Counted from the stretch's first letter, positions 32,771-44,933 are shown. The stretch: DNA of 64,000 bases from Sorex araneus (GCF_027595985.1 NC_073311.1:52491292-52555291); one strand, 5' to 3'. Notes: generated by a model not told the origin, from the sequence alone. Program-made: numbers and translations.

Positions 32771-33223
32771 GGTGGTTTACTTTTACATGTCAATTTGATC
32801 TGGTCACAGGTAGTTAGACACTAGGTTAAACATTTTACTGTGTATATCTGTGGTGGTATTTCTGTATATAAGATTAACATTGAATCATTATACTGAGTAA
32901 ACCATATTACTCTCCCCATTGTGGATATATCTCATCCAGTTCACTGAGATTGGAAGAGAACAAGAGACTGAGCAGAAAATCATTCATCCTTCTCTATCAG
33001 GCTGTCTTCAACCTTGACAAGGATTTCCTCCTGAACTCAGACTCAATGTACAGTATAGATTCTCCTAATTCACAGGCCTGTGAAGTGAGACTAGAAATTT
33101 ACCATCATATCTCATGAGTCATTAAGTTGCGAGTATTAGATTTATCAATCTTCATGAGCATACAAATATATTCTTATAACAAATCATCATGAACAAATTT
33201 GCAAACCACCATGTTTGTGTGTG

Positions 33224-33261
<38 letters not shown>

Positions 33262-33417
33262 GTGTGTGTGGAGGGAGGGGGGAATTACATAGTAGGACTT
33301 ACCTATTCCCTGTAAACTCCAAGATATTTTTGCACAGAATTTCTTTAAATTTTTTATTAAGATATGATTATTACCATAATAAGATCCAAATAAAAAATAA
33401 ACTTCAATGCAATATAC
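32771..33417. other. Intergenic, TA microsatellite
   Basis: No gene seen. A (TG)n(TA)n microsatellite spans about 33216-33270. Confidence 0.6.
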
Positions 33418-33462
33418 TTTAGATTCAAGTTGAGAACTTATTTAAATGAGAATAAGCAAAAA

Positions 33463-33685
33463 GAAGAGAGAGAACAAAAGGGAATGCCCTGCCACAGAGG
33501 TGGGGTCGGGTGTGGGGGTAGCGAGGTTGGGGTGGTGGGAGGGATGCAGGGACCATTGGTGGTGGAAAATGGGCACTGGTGGAGGGATGGGTACTCTATC
33601 ATTGTATGACTAAAACACAAGCACGAAAGTTTGTAAGTCTATAACGGTACCCCCATGGTGATTCAATAATAAAAAATTTTTTTTA
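33463..33685 (+). mobile_element. Truncated L1 3' UTR
   Basis: AGAGAGAACAAAAGGGAATGCC, a G-rich tract, then GGTGATTCAATAATAAAAAA. Present only in copy 1, so inserted after the duplication. Confidence 0.85.
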
Positions 33686-33717
33686 ATGACAATAAGCATT
33701 TTTTTAATTTATTTTAA

Positions 33718-33960
33718 TTTTGGCGACAACACAGCAGGTAGGGCATTTGCCTTGCATGAGGCTGACCTGGGTTCCATTCCTCTACCCCTTTTGGAGAGCC
33801 TGGTAAGCTACCAAGAGTGTCCCGCCCACAAGGCAGAGCCTCGCAAGCTACCCATAGGGTATTCGATATGCCAAAAACAGTAACAACAAGTCTCATAATG
33901 GAGACGTTACTGGTCTCAAGCAAATTGATGAACAATGGGGGATGACAGTGATACAGTGAT
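33718..33960 (+). repeat. SINE-B
   Basis: Head GGCGACAACACAGCAGGTAGG, tail GATGACAGTGATACAGTGAT. Absent from the matching place in copy 2 (about 43035). Confidence 0.88.
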
Positions 33961-34119
33961 AAGCATTTTATTATTTTTTGTATTAAATGGTTATTTTCCT
34001 TATTTACATAGGTTAAATCACAAGGCAATCACAAATTGGCTCTTAGTGATTTATTTTGTGGTCATTCTATTCGCCATTTCTTAAAGTTTTATTAGAACAA
34101 CTAATATACAGTCAATTTC

Positions 34120-34300
34120 TGATGTGTCTAATGGAGCAGGTTGGGGAGGGGAGGGAAAATGGGGACATTGGTGGAAGTAAGGTCACACTAGTGGTGTTGG
34201 ACACTAATTGCCTGAAGTGACTGCATAATGAACGACTTTGTAAATCATGGTGCTCTTAATAACAATTTTTTAAAAAACAAAAAAAATTAAAAATAAAAAA
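34120..34300 (+). repeat. Unclassified LINE-like 3' end
   Basis: CAGGTTGGGGAGGGGAGGG to TGAACGACTTTGTAAATCATGG. The same block lies at 43200-43340, 41641-41805 and 53506-53650. Confidence 0.6.
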
Positions 34301-36739
34301 ACTCAAGTTTGCTTGTAAGGATGTATACAAATGATCAGAGTGACATGAGCAAGCTACACATTGCTTCTAAGTGAAACAAATGGTTTTCTTATATAATAAT
34401 TTATTGAAAGGTTTAGTGAAATGTTACCTAATGGACTACAACCCCAAATTCTCTAGGTTATGCTCTTCTCTTTATTCAGGACTATGGAAAGACTGTTCTC
34501 CATATCCTCCCTGACTGATAGCTCTGTTATTGAGACCGAAATCTGGCAAATGTCACAGGAGAGATTCTGTCCGCATCATTTACAGACTCTCACCAAAGCT
34601 CCCCTTGAGTCTTCCTATTCTTATTCTCCAGATTGTCTGTGACAATTCCAAGTCATTGAGAAGTCACTTGTTTCTGAAGATGGCAGATTTTTTTTATCAG
34701 TCTGCTTACCTGGATATCCATGAGAAGACTTCTCATGAGCATCAATATCTAAAAATACTATAATTTAATTTAGACTGTGTTTAAGTCAGAAGTCTCTGTG
34801 GTTTTTCTATCTAGTCTGCCTAATGCAGTAATAGAAACAGTGTGTGGGTTTACTGGCATTTGAATGGTAAAGAAACAGTACTATAATATATAGCCAACCA
34901 AATATTTTGGATTGGGAGTTATTTTCACTGCTTTCCCAGCTCAAGTACTGTTTCTTTGGTCACTAGAAAAATAATTCTGATCTAATATTCAATGGGTTGG
35001 TGTTCAGATAGTCATCAGTAGAAATACACGTAGCAATATGCATTTTAGTAATGATAGTATACCAGAAGAGACATATAAATCATAAACAAAAAAATAGAAC
35101 GTGAAAATGACTGGTCTTAAGAATTAGATAACATTAAATTTCATAGTATTAAGAAATACATGATAAAATTATTGTGTAAGTTTGTATGCTTTTATATTTG
35201 ACATTTCTATCAATTATATGTCAAATATTATTTTCATAAATTTCCACATCTGATCAAGAACAAATCTTAAATATGTTCCTTTTAGTTAGTATAAAATATC
35301 ATTAACATTTTAATATATGCAGAACAGTGACTGAATTATCTGCATTATCTGCTATAATTTTTGTAAATCTTTTTTTAAGTTATGATTCATTGCTTTTATG
35401 GTTTTTAATACTTTCATAAAATATTATGGTATTACAGCATAAGTTTTATGTACTCATCATTATAAATCAGGATCATTATATACTAATAAAAAAACAATAA
35501 GCAATTTTTCACTCATGGAATATAAATTCTAATAGCAACAATATGTTCCCTATTTTTATTGAAACTGAAATAATGTGGTTTACAGGAGTTTCCACATTAT
35601 TGTTTTATACTTGTATTGATATTTCACCACCTCCACCACCAATATCAACAACCCTCACTGCTGTCCTACTGTTCCTTCTCAGTCATATAAACCTTTGCAA
35701 TAGGAAAAAATTGAACCTTATTTTACTCAAGGTAAAAAGGAAAATTACACAACAAGATGAATGATACAGTTAGAACTTACTTTATTCAAGGTAAAAGGGG
35801 GAATTACATAATAAGGTGAAGGCCACAACTGGTACTTCAGAGGCCCAGCAGCAGTTTAGTGGAAAAACAAATAAATTTGCCATCATGTGTAACTTCAAGA
35901 AAATGCGTTGCTAGTGAAAACCTGGAAGAAATGACTTTCCCAGTCCTAGGAACACACGACAGTACTGAAAACAAGTTATAATCACTTTTCTCTCTGCTTT
36001 TTAGAAATTAAACTTTTACTTTAAAAATAGATTTTTACTATCTGATATAATCTAACATTGTTCAATAGTTTGTTGAGCATATACACAATATTTTTGTAAA
36101 TATTGTAGTCCTGAATTTCAAGGTGCTTTTAACAAGATATATATGTTCCCTTTTAATTATTAAATACAATCCACAATGAAATTATCCACCTTAAATATAT
36201 AAACCCTCATTGCTGATGTAGAATTAATCTTCACTAGCATCCAAAAGACCAAAATATTAACCAATGAAAGCTAAACATATTATTTCATATTGTGACTCAA
36301 CGTAAAACAGAAAACAATACTAGTGTCCTGAATAAGATTTTGCTTAAATATGCTTGTGTAGAAACGTATTATTTAGTTGCAAGGTATAATAGACTGAGTA
36401 TGTAAAATAGTCAAGAATTCCTTCATAATTATAAGGAGATTCACACTTAATTATGTACATTTTATTGCTGACCTGAAAATGTTGGTCAAAATGTTTTAAT
36501 CTAGCATTTTCTTATATTTATCAAAAACAAGTGCATTATTTATAACATTCTTGGGTAAAACACTTTCATAACTTAATCTTTAAAAATGGCTCCATTGAAA
36601 ATATACAGTTGAATTAATACAGTCCTAGACTGTATTAATTCAACTGTATATTTAAAAAACAGTAAGTGTACAAAATATTAGCATTACAGGTCTGTTTACA
36701 TGAAAACAGATGCCCCTCTCCCACTTAATTACTTTCTCT

Positions 36740-37642
36740 TCACTGCGTCCTCCACTGCCACAAAAATGACACAAAGGCTTGTTTGAGCTTCTTATTTCCC
36801 CAAATCAAAATCAATGAATGGCTGGAAGGATACAGTGCTAAAATAATTTCACAAACCTGGTGGACTGTATTATTCAGTTGCCTGTTTATACCCCAAATTG
36901 TGGTGATTAGCGCCCCGAAGTAACAAGCGTAAAGCAAGAGAAAGGAGATGACCATTTGCATGGCTCTGATGTGGACCGTGGTGCTGGAATCTCGGGATCC
37001 TTCTCCATTCCTTTTCATCCTTTTGAGATGTTTGTCCAGGGAAAAGAGTAACAGCACGAAAGATGTCAGAGACATAGTAAAAGGGATGAGGTGTGTGGCT
37101 GTGAAAGTGATCATAACAGGAAGGCATATTACCTCCTTCCTTTCGATGTCCCAAGTTGTGTTTCTTCTAGATACAGGTGTCCACACACAGTCAACTCTGC
37201 TGGCTGCTGCAATAGAAACAGTCAAAATTGCCAAAGATCCCAATGCCATTATGAGAAGGACTTTTTTAATGCTTCTTTTTAAATAATGAAATAAAGGGCT
37301 AGAGAAACTGGCGATCTTGAGCAAAAAGAATATGCTGAGGCTTGTAGCAAACCAGATGCTAGAATGGTTGCTTACTGTCCATGTAATATTAAAAATAACA
37401 TATACTTCTAAACTATATGGGTCTTCAAAAAACATAGCTGTAATCCAGTTTGACGTTATTACCCAGAGCAAAACCAGTCTGGAGATGGCCAAAGCCATGA
37501 GTATTTGATCCACGAAAGAGATCCTCTGTCTCTTGATCCAGTCCTTGCAGTTCACCAGCACTATAGAGCAATTGACAAAGTTTCCCAGAACAAATTCTGC
37601 CACTAATAGGATGGAAAGAATGATTGTCAGTAAAGTTATCAT
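36740..37642 (-). CDS. TAS2R: Bitter taste receptor, TAS2R14/46-like, duplicate A
   Basis: Intact 300-residue receptor in copy 1 of the segmental duplication. Family marks: LAISR (51-55), SLSIFFLLKIASF (101-113), HIRAMQM (224-230), HSLILIWGNKKLKQAF (275-290). The second extracellular loop sequon NTT is at 161-163. The C-tail is the shortest of the set, ending QWRTQ. The TM3 entry reads NHSSIW where others read NHFSIW. It differs from duplicate B at 34 residues, mainly at 63-98, 141-184 and 245-273, the outer half of the helices and the second and third extracellular loops where TAS2R ligands bind. Probably a functional bitter receptor with changed specificity. Confidence 0.96.
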   Translation of the reverse strand: MITLLTIILSILLVAEFVLGNFVNCSIVLVNCKDWIKRQRISFVDQILMALAISRLVLLWVITSNWITAMFFEDPYSLEVYVIFNITWTVSNHSSIWFATSLSIFFLLKIASFSSPLFHYLKRSIKKVLLIMALGSLAILTVSIAAASRVDCVWTPVSRRNTTWDIERKEVICLPVMITFTATHLIPFTMSLTSFVLLLFSLDKHLKRMKRNGEGSRDSSTTVHIRAMQMVISFLLLYACYFGALITTIWGINRQLNNTVHQVCEIILALYPSSHSLILIWGNKKLKQAFVSFLWQWRTQ

Positions 37643-37990
37643 ATCTAGTGGGAAAAACCAACTTTAATATTACCAAAACTCCCAGTTGATTTTACTTTAC
37701 TAGTAAATAACAAATAACACTTCTATATATTGTTCTTATTCTATATGCATCTAAGTTCTGAATGTGCATAAAATCATGTCTTTTTTAAAATTCTATAACC
37801 AGTATCAAGAAAAGAATAAAACAGCAAGGTATGCTAATGAAGCTCAACGTTGCGTTGTCTGGCAATAGAAAATCACTGCTATTCTCCCAACATCTCAAAT
37901 TAACTCTATTTATAAACTTGGTATCCTTGCTGTGTGCTGTGATATTTTATAACTGCTAAGGATGTAAACGCTAAATTCTCATTTGCTAGC

Positions 37991-37998
37991 ATGCAAAC
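37991..37998 (-). promoter_or_regulatory. Octamer-like site upstream of TAS2R duplicate A
   Basis: ATGCAAAC in CATTTGCTAGCATGCAAAC, about 349 bp upstream of the start codon. Confidence 0.4.
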
Positions 37999-38353
37999 AA
38001 AAACAAATTTTCTTTCTTGGTTTTGCATTTTTCCTATGTAGCCTCTCCATCATTTGTGTTCATCTATGTTATTTAGTATAATTTAGATGCCAGGTATATC
38101 GGTTGTAAAGTTATTGGCTTGTTAGATGCAGGTTGTTCATCATCACTATGAATTTTTGCTTTTGATGTCAGATTTAGCAGAAAGAACCCCAAAATTTCCT
38201 GTCAAATCATCAAGGTTTTCTTGGGAATCCATAGACCCTTTAGACTGTGTACTGATAACTAACTTTGTTAAAGTTTTCTTTAGGTACCAACTTACAGTGA
38301 TAATGGTCCTGGCATAATAATGTTGCTACACCAAGTTTATCATGGAATGTCAG

Positions 38354-38523
38354 TGTTTCTTGCTTTTAGGGTCTCACCCAGCAATGCTCAGGAGTTACTC
38401 CTGGCTTTGCACTCAGGAGTTACTTCTAGCAGTGCTTGGGAGACCATATGGGATGCCAGAGATTGAACCTGGGTCGTCAAGTGCAAGGCAAATTCCCTGC
38501 CTGCTGTGCTATTGCTCTGGCCC
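38354..38523 (-). repeat. SINE-A, shared by both duplication copies
   Basis: GGGTCTCACCCAGC to CTATTGCTCTGGCCCC. The same insertion is at 47893 in copy 2, so it predates the duplication. Confidence 0.9.
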
Positions 38524-38588
38524 CTCTTAACGATCTTTAAGTCCACTTTTGTCCTACCAATTCACTCTGCCACCCCCATCCTCCCCTG

Positions 38589-38592
38589 CACG

Positions 38593-38630
<38 letters not shown>

Positions 38631-38640
38631 AACACACACT
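38589..38640. repeat. (CA)n microsatellite
   Basis: About 50 bp of CA with AAA interruptions, at the right edge of duplication copy 1. Copy 2 also ends in CA repeats. Confidence 0.9.
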
Positions 38641-38821
38641 CTTCCGCTTTAAGCCAACTCAGTTCTAGAATCACATTATCAGCATGTTATCATCAGCCAT
38701 TTGTATTTCTTTACTGTGATTTTTTTATATTAATCATAAAATATATTTGTACTTCCTTTGACTCAGTATATGATAACTTCCAACTCCATCCATGCACATT
38801 TTTATATAACTTTACTCCTGA

Positions 38822-38990
38822 AGGGCCAGAAAGATGGTCCAGCAGATAAGGTGCTTGCCTGGAACAGAGACAACCTGGTTTGATCCCTGGCACCACAGAT
38901 CGTCCACCGAGCCTGCAAGGAGTGAACCTTGAGTACTGAGCCAGAACTAAGCCCTGAGTACAGCCAGCTGTGAGCAAAAATAAATAAATA
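38822..38990 (+). repeat. Old SINE-A-like element
   Basis: GGGCCAGAAAGATGGTCCAGC head, TTTGATCCCTGGCACCAC body, AAATAAATAAA tail. Confidence 0.75.
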
Positions 38991-39038
38991 ATAAGCATAA
39001 AATATTTAAGTACACACATCCATTTGATTTATAATGAA

Positions 39039-39254
39039 TTGGGTAGGGCTGACCCGGGTTCGATTCCTCAGTCCCTCTTGGAGAGCCTGGCAAGCTACCA
39101 GAGAGTATCCCGCTCACACAGCAGAGCCTGGCAAGCTCCCCATGGCATATTCGATATGCCAAAAACAGTAACAACAAGTCTCACAATGAAAGTGTTACTG
39201 GTTCCCGCTCAAGCAAATTGATAAACAACAGGATGATAGTGAGTGACAGTGACA
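39039..39254 (+). repeat. SINE-B with internal head deletion
   Basis: Starts GGGTAGGGCTGACCCGG; the GTTTGCCTTGCACGCGGC part of the head is missing. It ends GTGAGTGACAGTGAC. Confidence 0.85.
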
Positions 39255-39287
39255 TTGTACCAAAACCTATAAGATTTAAAAATATCC

Positions 39288-39385
39288 TTTTTTTAAAAAT
39301 TTTTTAAATTTTATTGAATCACTGTGAGATAGTTACAAGCTTTCATGTTTGGGTTACAATCACACAATGATCAAAGAGGTTAACT
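39288..39385 (-). mobile_element. Short L1 3' end
   Basis: TTATTGAATCACTGTGAGATAG, the reversed L1 terminus. Confidence 0.65.
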
Positions 39386-39779
39386 AGCTTTCAATCTATA
39401 GTTTTCTCTCATTTGGACTTTGTTAATAACTATCATATGTGTTTATATGCATATATGTTAGAACATTTTACTCATTAGTCAATTTAGAATCTAAGTATTA
39501 GTACTCTAAAGTATTGAAATATTTTATAAATATTCCTGGAAATTTCCAAGGACAATGGTTTCCATGATAGACTCTAGGTATGTAGACTATACATATGTAT
39601 ATTCCTTTTATCTCATTTGTTTAATTCATTTTGACTTCTTAATATTTGCCAGATTAATAGATAATAAAGTGAGCTTTTACCTTTGAATATTATAGTTTTA
39701 TTTTTACCTTAAAATTGTTTCAGCATATATATACAAAACAAATTCCTTATTTCTCTTATTTCTGTAACTATAATAAAAA
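39386..39779. other. Intergenic, nothing recognised
   Basis: AT-rich. No frame or repeat that I can name. Confidence 0.5.
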
Positions 39780-40028
39780 TATCACTGTCACCGTCATCCC
39801 GTTGCTCATCGATTTGCTTGAGGGGGCACCAGTAATGTCTCCATTGTGAGACTTTGTTGTTACTGTTTTTGGCAAATCAAATATGCCACAGGTAGCTTGC
39901 CAGGTTCTGCCATGCGGGTGGGATACTCTTGGTAGCTTGCTGGGCTCTCCGAGAGGGGTGGAGGAACCGAAACCAGGTCGACTGCATGCAAGGCAAACGC
40001 CTTATCTGCTGTGCTATCGTTCCATCCC
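39780..40028 (-). repeat. SINE-B
   Basis: ATCACTGTCACCGTCATCCCG at the left (tail) end and the reversed head TGTGCTATCGTTCC at the right. Confidence 0.9.
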
Positions 40029-40112
40029 AATAAAAATATATCAACTTAATATCATATAATTAAAGTATTATTAATTTTATATCACAATTTTAAATTTCAG
40101 ACTAAGAAGAGT

Positions 40113-40290
40113 ACAATCCATGGTACAAGGAATTACCCAACACCCCCCATCGGGGCTTGGGTGTCTCAGGGCCACAACCAACAGTGCTTAGGGGCCGACA
40201 GAACTGAACCCAATGATACTCAGGGACCATGGTGTTGAGGACTGAAGGCAAGACATGTACCTATATCCCCATGCTATCTATACATACTAT
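40113..40290 (-). repeat. Very old SINE-like sequence
   Basis: GGGCCACAACCAACAGTGCTTAG and CTCAGGGACCATGG hint at a decayed SINE-A. 40029-40112 is AT-rich with nothing else seen. Confidence 0.4.
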
Positions 40291-40429
40291 ACATACTACA
40301 CATACCAGTGCCTCAATAATAAAATAACTATGGATATAGAAAGAATTCAGTATTAAAATAAGAGCATGAACAAATTATCAAAATGGCATAAACTTGTTAC
40401 ACCAAACTTTATAAGGAACTTCATTTGTT

Positions 40430-41109
40430 GTACAATAACTTATTGATAATTACAGTGAAGTGTTTCTAAGCCATGGCAAACCTTGAGAGCTTCACAATTT
40501 ATCTCAGGAGAGAGGCAAGCCAACGCACCAAAATTCATGGGTACACCAGTCTTAGGGGCACCCTCAGGAAAAATCTAGGTCAAGTCCCCACCCTGCCAAA
40601 GCCCTAGGGACCTTCCCATACCCCAAGCTGCCACCGTGGCAAGGGCCCAAACTTCACTGCTTCACCACTAATCTCTGCAGAGACACCAAGCCAGTGAAAC
40701 TTCCAGGTACATCAGTTTTGGTGCTGGAAAGAGTGGGGCCTTCTTGGTGTGGGGTTGGGCAGCCTCCCTCCACCCCCAATAAGCCAGAAATCCCACAAGC
40801 CACCCACATCCCACAGCCTCTGCCATGTAAATGATGCAGCTTCACAGCTTTGTAACTAATCTCGGAAGAAATGCATGGCAAGCCTCTGAGACTCATGAGC
40901 ACACAGGTCTTTGGTCTAAAAACTCTGGGCTCCCCCTCCGGCGGGGGCAAGCTGAAAATCATTCCAGGTGTACAGATCCCGAAGTACACATATGCAGCCA
41001 CTCAACAACTCCAAATTCCACAATACTAACAGTTTAGAAATAGGACACCAGATCTGATGGGAAAGTAGCATCGAGGCCAACTAAGCCCATTAAACAGAAA
41101 CACTAAAAA
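40430..41109 (+). repeat. GC-rich head of unclassified retroposon
   Basis: Contains CCCACAGCCTCTGCCATGTAA and ends ACCAGATCTGATGGGAAAGTAGCAT. Related to 41806-42535 and, more distantly, to 25122-25505 and 48185-48600. No coding frame is credible. Confidence 0.55.
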
Positions 41110-41119
41110 GGAAGGCTCA

Positions 41120-41300
41120 GGGGCCGAAGCAATAGCACAGCGGGTAGGGCATTTGCCTTGCACACGGCCGACATGGGTTCGATCCCCGGCATCCCATATG
41201 GTCCCCCAAACACTGCCAGGAGCAATTCCTGAGTGCAAAGCCAGGAGTAACCCCTGAGCATTGCTGGGTGTGACCCAAAAAGCAAAAAAAAAAAAAAAAC
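41120..41300 (+). repeat. SINE-A
   Basis: Exact 10-bp duplication GGAAGGCTCA (41110-41119 and 41301-41310). It lies in the GC-rich repeat. Confidence 0.95.
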
Positions 41301-41466
41301 GGAAGGCTCAGTCACAACAAACAGCTCGACTAAACCCCAGACAATAACTTTAATAACCCCATTGTGAGTGATACCAATGATTACAAATTTTCTTTTACTG
41401 AGTATGTTTTTTATAATTTCATTAGCTACTTTGTTGTAAAAAAACAATGTAAAATAAATTATTTGT

Positions 41467-41640
41467 GGGTCTGGAGCGATAGCACAGGAGGTAGCGAGTT
41501 TGCCTTGCACGCGGCCGACCCGGGTTCGATTCCCTGCATCCCCATTGGTCCCCTGAGCACCACCAGGAGTAATTCCTGAGTGCATAAGCCAGGAGTAAGC
41601 CCTGTGTATCATGACCCAAAAAGAAAAAATAAAATAAAAT
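41467..41640 (+). repeat. SINE-A
   Basis: GGTCTGGAGCGATAGCACAGG through GTATCATGACCCAAAAAG; the last body block is shortened. Confidence 0.9.
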
Positions 41641-41805
41641 AAATTGTTTGTGTCTGCTGAGGGGGCAAGCTTGGGGGTGGGTGACAAACTGGGGACAGTG
41701 GTGGAGGGAAGGTCACATTGGGTTGGTGATGGAACATCGAATGCCTGAAACAACCGTATTACAAACAACTTTGTAAACCACGGTGGCTAAATAAAGTTAA
41801 AGAAA
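41641..41805 (+). repeat. Unclassified LINE-like 3' end
   Basis: AAACTGGGGACAGTGGTGGAGGG to AACTTTGTAAACCACGGTGG and AATAAAG; it may be the 3' end of the GC-rich element that starts at 40430. Confidence 0.55.
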
Positions 41806-42535
41806 CCTTAGAAAAGCCCGAGCAGCAAAGCCTCTGCCATGCTCTGGCTGGACTCCACAGTCTCAAGACTGAGCTCCACAGAGAATTTAATCTGCCCATA
41901 ACTTCAGGAATATGGGGACTTGGGGATGGAGTCTCCAAGCCTTCTCGGAGTTGAAACGGGAGACCTCCCCCCACTTCCCTGTACCTTTGGGAACCTCAGC
42001 AGCCACACCTGCATCCCACCGCCTCTGCCATGTAAGCTCATCTACTGCCCTTGATCCAGAGATGCATAAATAAATATTGAAAGAGACCAACTAGCTGAAA
42101 AAATTTCTCAAATGCCCTTCCCAGGCTGAGACCTCTGGGGTAATCTCAAGAAGGGAGAGAGCCAGCTCCCACCCTGACAAAGCCTCAGCAGCTGCACTCA
42201 AGCCCCAAAGCTGCCCCCATGCCTCCAGCCAGACTGCCCAGTTCAATCTTCTGGATTTTCTGAAGCGACATCTCCAAAACTCTACAAAACCGACATCCCA
42301 GTGCACACCAGATTGGATGGAAATATAGCATAGAAGTCAACCGAGGTTGACTAACAAAAACATTAACCCAGCAGGCCTAACTCACACCACTTACTTAGCA
42401 AAAACCCTCAGACGAGGACTTAACGTCCCTGTGGTGAGATATAACAATTTTTTAAAATGTTCTTCTACTGAAATATATGTTGATCACTTCATTAGCCATT
42501 TAGTAGTAGCAAGCAATATAAAATAAACTTTTTTT
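41806..42535 (+). repeat. Second GC-rich head copy
   Basis: GAGTCTCCAAGCC, CACCGCCTCTGCCATGTAAGC and ACCAGATTGGATGGAAATATAGCAT, followed by the AT-rich block TTCATTAGCCATTTAGTAGTAGC also seen at 41415-41460. Confidence 0.55.
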
Positions 42536-42747
42536 GGGGGGGGAGAGTGGCCTTGTATCTTCAGTCTGGAACAGTGATGACTTCAAGGCAATTTTGGAAG
42601 ATATGTGTCTAATGATATATATTTGGGCTGTTTTGTTTCTTGGGTAGCTGCATTGAGAAGATTCCTTAGGCACAGTGATACCATTAAATAGAATTATTAA
42701 ATTCATATTGTGTGTGACTTACTATATATATTGCAGACTATAGATAA

Positions 42748-42997
42748 TTGGGCTGGAGCAATAGCACAGCAGGTAGGGCATTTGCCTTGCACGTAGCCAA
42801 CCTGGGTTCAATTCTTCAGTCCCTCTCGGAGAGCCGGCAAGCTACAGAGAGTATCCCACCCGCACGGCAGAGCCTGGCAAGCTACTTGTGGTGTATTCAA
42901 TATGCCAAAAACAGAAACAAGTCTCACAATGGAGACGTTACTGGTGTCCGCTTGAGAAAATCGATGAACAATGAAACGACAGTGCTACAGTGCTATA
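42748..42997 (+). repeat. SINE-B
   Basis: Head TTGGGCTGGAGCAATAGCACAG, tail GACAGTGCTACAGTGCT. It sits exactly at the left edge of duplication copy 2. Confidence 0.9.
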
Positions 42998-44265
42998 TTT
43001 TAGATTCAAGTTGAGAACTTATTTAAATGAGAATAACCATTTTATTATATTTTATTAAAGGGTTATTTTCCTAATTTGCATAGGTTAAATCATAAAGCAA
43101 CCACAAATTGGCTCTTAGCGATTTATTTTCTGGTCATTCTATTTGCCGTTTCTTAAAGTTTTATTAGAACAAGTACTATAAAGTCAATTTCTTATGTGTC
43201 TAATGGGGCAGGTTGGGGAGGGGAGGGAAAATGGGGACATTGGGGAAGACAAGGTCACACTGGTGGTGTTGGACACTAAATGCCTGAGATGACTGCATAA
43301 TGAACAACTTTGTAAACCATGGTGCTTTTAATAACAATTTTTTTAAATAAAAAATTAAAAATTAAAAACCTTAAAGTTTGCTTGTAAGGATGTGTATAAA
43401 TTATCAGAGTGGCATGAGCAAGCTACACATTGCTTCTAAGTGAAAAAAAAAATTGTCTTCTTATATAATAATTTATTGAACATTTTAGTGAAATGTTACC
43501 TAATAGACTACAACCCCGAATTCTATAGATTATGTTCTTCTTTTCATTCAGGGCTATGAAAGGCTGTTTTCCATATCTTCCTTGCTGAGACCTCTGTTAT
43601 TGAGACTGAAATCTGGCAAATGTCACAGGAGAGATTCTGTCCGAATCATTTACAGAACCTCACCAAAACTCCCCTTGTTTCTTCTTATTTTTATTCTCCA
43701 GAATGTGTGTAACACTTCCAAGTCATTGAGAAGTCACTTGTTTCTAAAGATGGCAGATTTTCCATCAGTCTGCTTACCTGGATATCCATGAGAAGACTTC
43801 TCATGCACATCAATATCTAAAAATGCCATAATTTAATTCAGATTGTATTTAAGTGAGAAGTCTCTATGGTTTTTTATCTAATCTGTCTAATGCAGTAGTA
43901 GAAACTTAGTGTGCGGGTTTATTGCCATTTGGATGGTAAAGAAACAGAACCATAATACATAGCCAACCAAAGATTTTGGATTGAGAGTTATTTTCACTGC
44001 TTTTCCAGCTCAAATACAGTTTCTTTGGTCATTAGAAAAATAATTTTGACCAAATATTCATTGGGTTGATGTTCAGACAGTAATCAGTAGGAACACAAAT
44101 AGCAATATGCATTTTTGTAATGATAATATACCAGAAGAGACATATAAATCAAAAGCAAAAAAAAGGAACATGAAAATTATTTGTCTTAAGATTTGGATAA
44201 CATTAAATTTCATACTATTAAGAAATAAATGATAAAATTATTGTGTAAGTTCATATATTTGACAT

Positions 44266-44522
44266 GGACTGCAGTGATAGCACAGCGGGTAGGGCGTCCG
44301 CCTTGCACACGGCCCACCCAGGTTCGATTCCTCCGTTCCTCTCAGAAAGCCCAGCAAGCTACCTAGAGTATCCTGCCCACACAGCAGAGCCTGGCAAGCT
44401 ACTCGTGGTGCATTTGATATTCCACAAACAGTAACAACAAGTCTCACAGTGGAGACATTATTAGTGCCCGCTTGAGCAAATTAATGAACAACGAAACGAC
44501 AGTGCTACAGTGCTACAGTGCT
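44266..44522 (+). repeat. SINE-B with visible empty site in the paralogue
   Basis: 257 bp, flanked by TATATTTGACAT (44254-44265 and 44523-44534). The matching place in copy 1 (about 35191) has a single such block and no insert. The tail is three CTACAGTG-type repeats, no poly(A). Confidence 0.96.
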
Positions 44523-44782
44523 TATATTTGACATTTCTATCAATTATATGTCAACTATTATTTTCATAAATTTCAACATCTGATAAAGAACAAATCTTAA
44601 ATATGACCCTTTTAGTTAGTATAATAATATCATTAACATTTTACATTGACATTTTTCATTAACATTTTTCATTAATTTTCATATTTCATTTAATAGATGC
44701 AGAACAGTCACTGAATTATCTGCATTATCTGCCATAATTTTTATAAATCTTTTTTAAGTTATGATTCATCGTTTTTATGGTT

Positions 44783-44933
44783 TTGTTTTCCTTTTGGGTC
44801 ACACCTGCTATGCACAGGGGTTACTCCTGGCTCTGCAGTCAGGAATTACTCCTGGTGGTGCTCAGGGGACTATTCGGGATGCTGGGAATAGAACCTGGGT
44901 CAGTGCGTGCAAGACAAATACCCTACACGCTGT
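44783..44933 (-). repeat. SINE-A, copy 2 only
   Basis: TTTTGGGTCACACC to AATACCCTACACGCTG; flanked by GTTTTTATGG on both sides. Absent from copy 1 near 35400. Confidence 0.9.

Larger units (their letters stand above)
33418..38640. repeat. Segmental duplication, copy 1
   Basis: Matches 42998-48130 from TAGATTCAAGTTGAGAAC to CACTCTGCCACCC. Non-coding parts differ at only about 2-3% of bases in the stretches I compared. Differences are SINE and L1 insertions. Each copy holds one TAS2R gene. Between 34300 and 36739 it contains only AT-rich flank with no gene. Confidence 0.92.

Noticed and set aside
35543-35764. Frame conserved in both segmental duplication copies (also near 45084)
   Set aside because: Conservation follows from the recent duplication. 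The translated sequence is low-complexity, has no family match and lies in AT-rich flank.
41103-41768. 221-codon minus-strand frame
   Set aside because: It is composed of two reversed SINE-A copies and the DNA between them. Translated SINE motifs explain the similarity between its halves.
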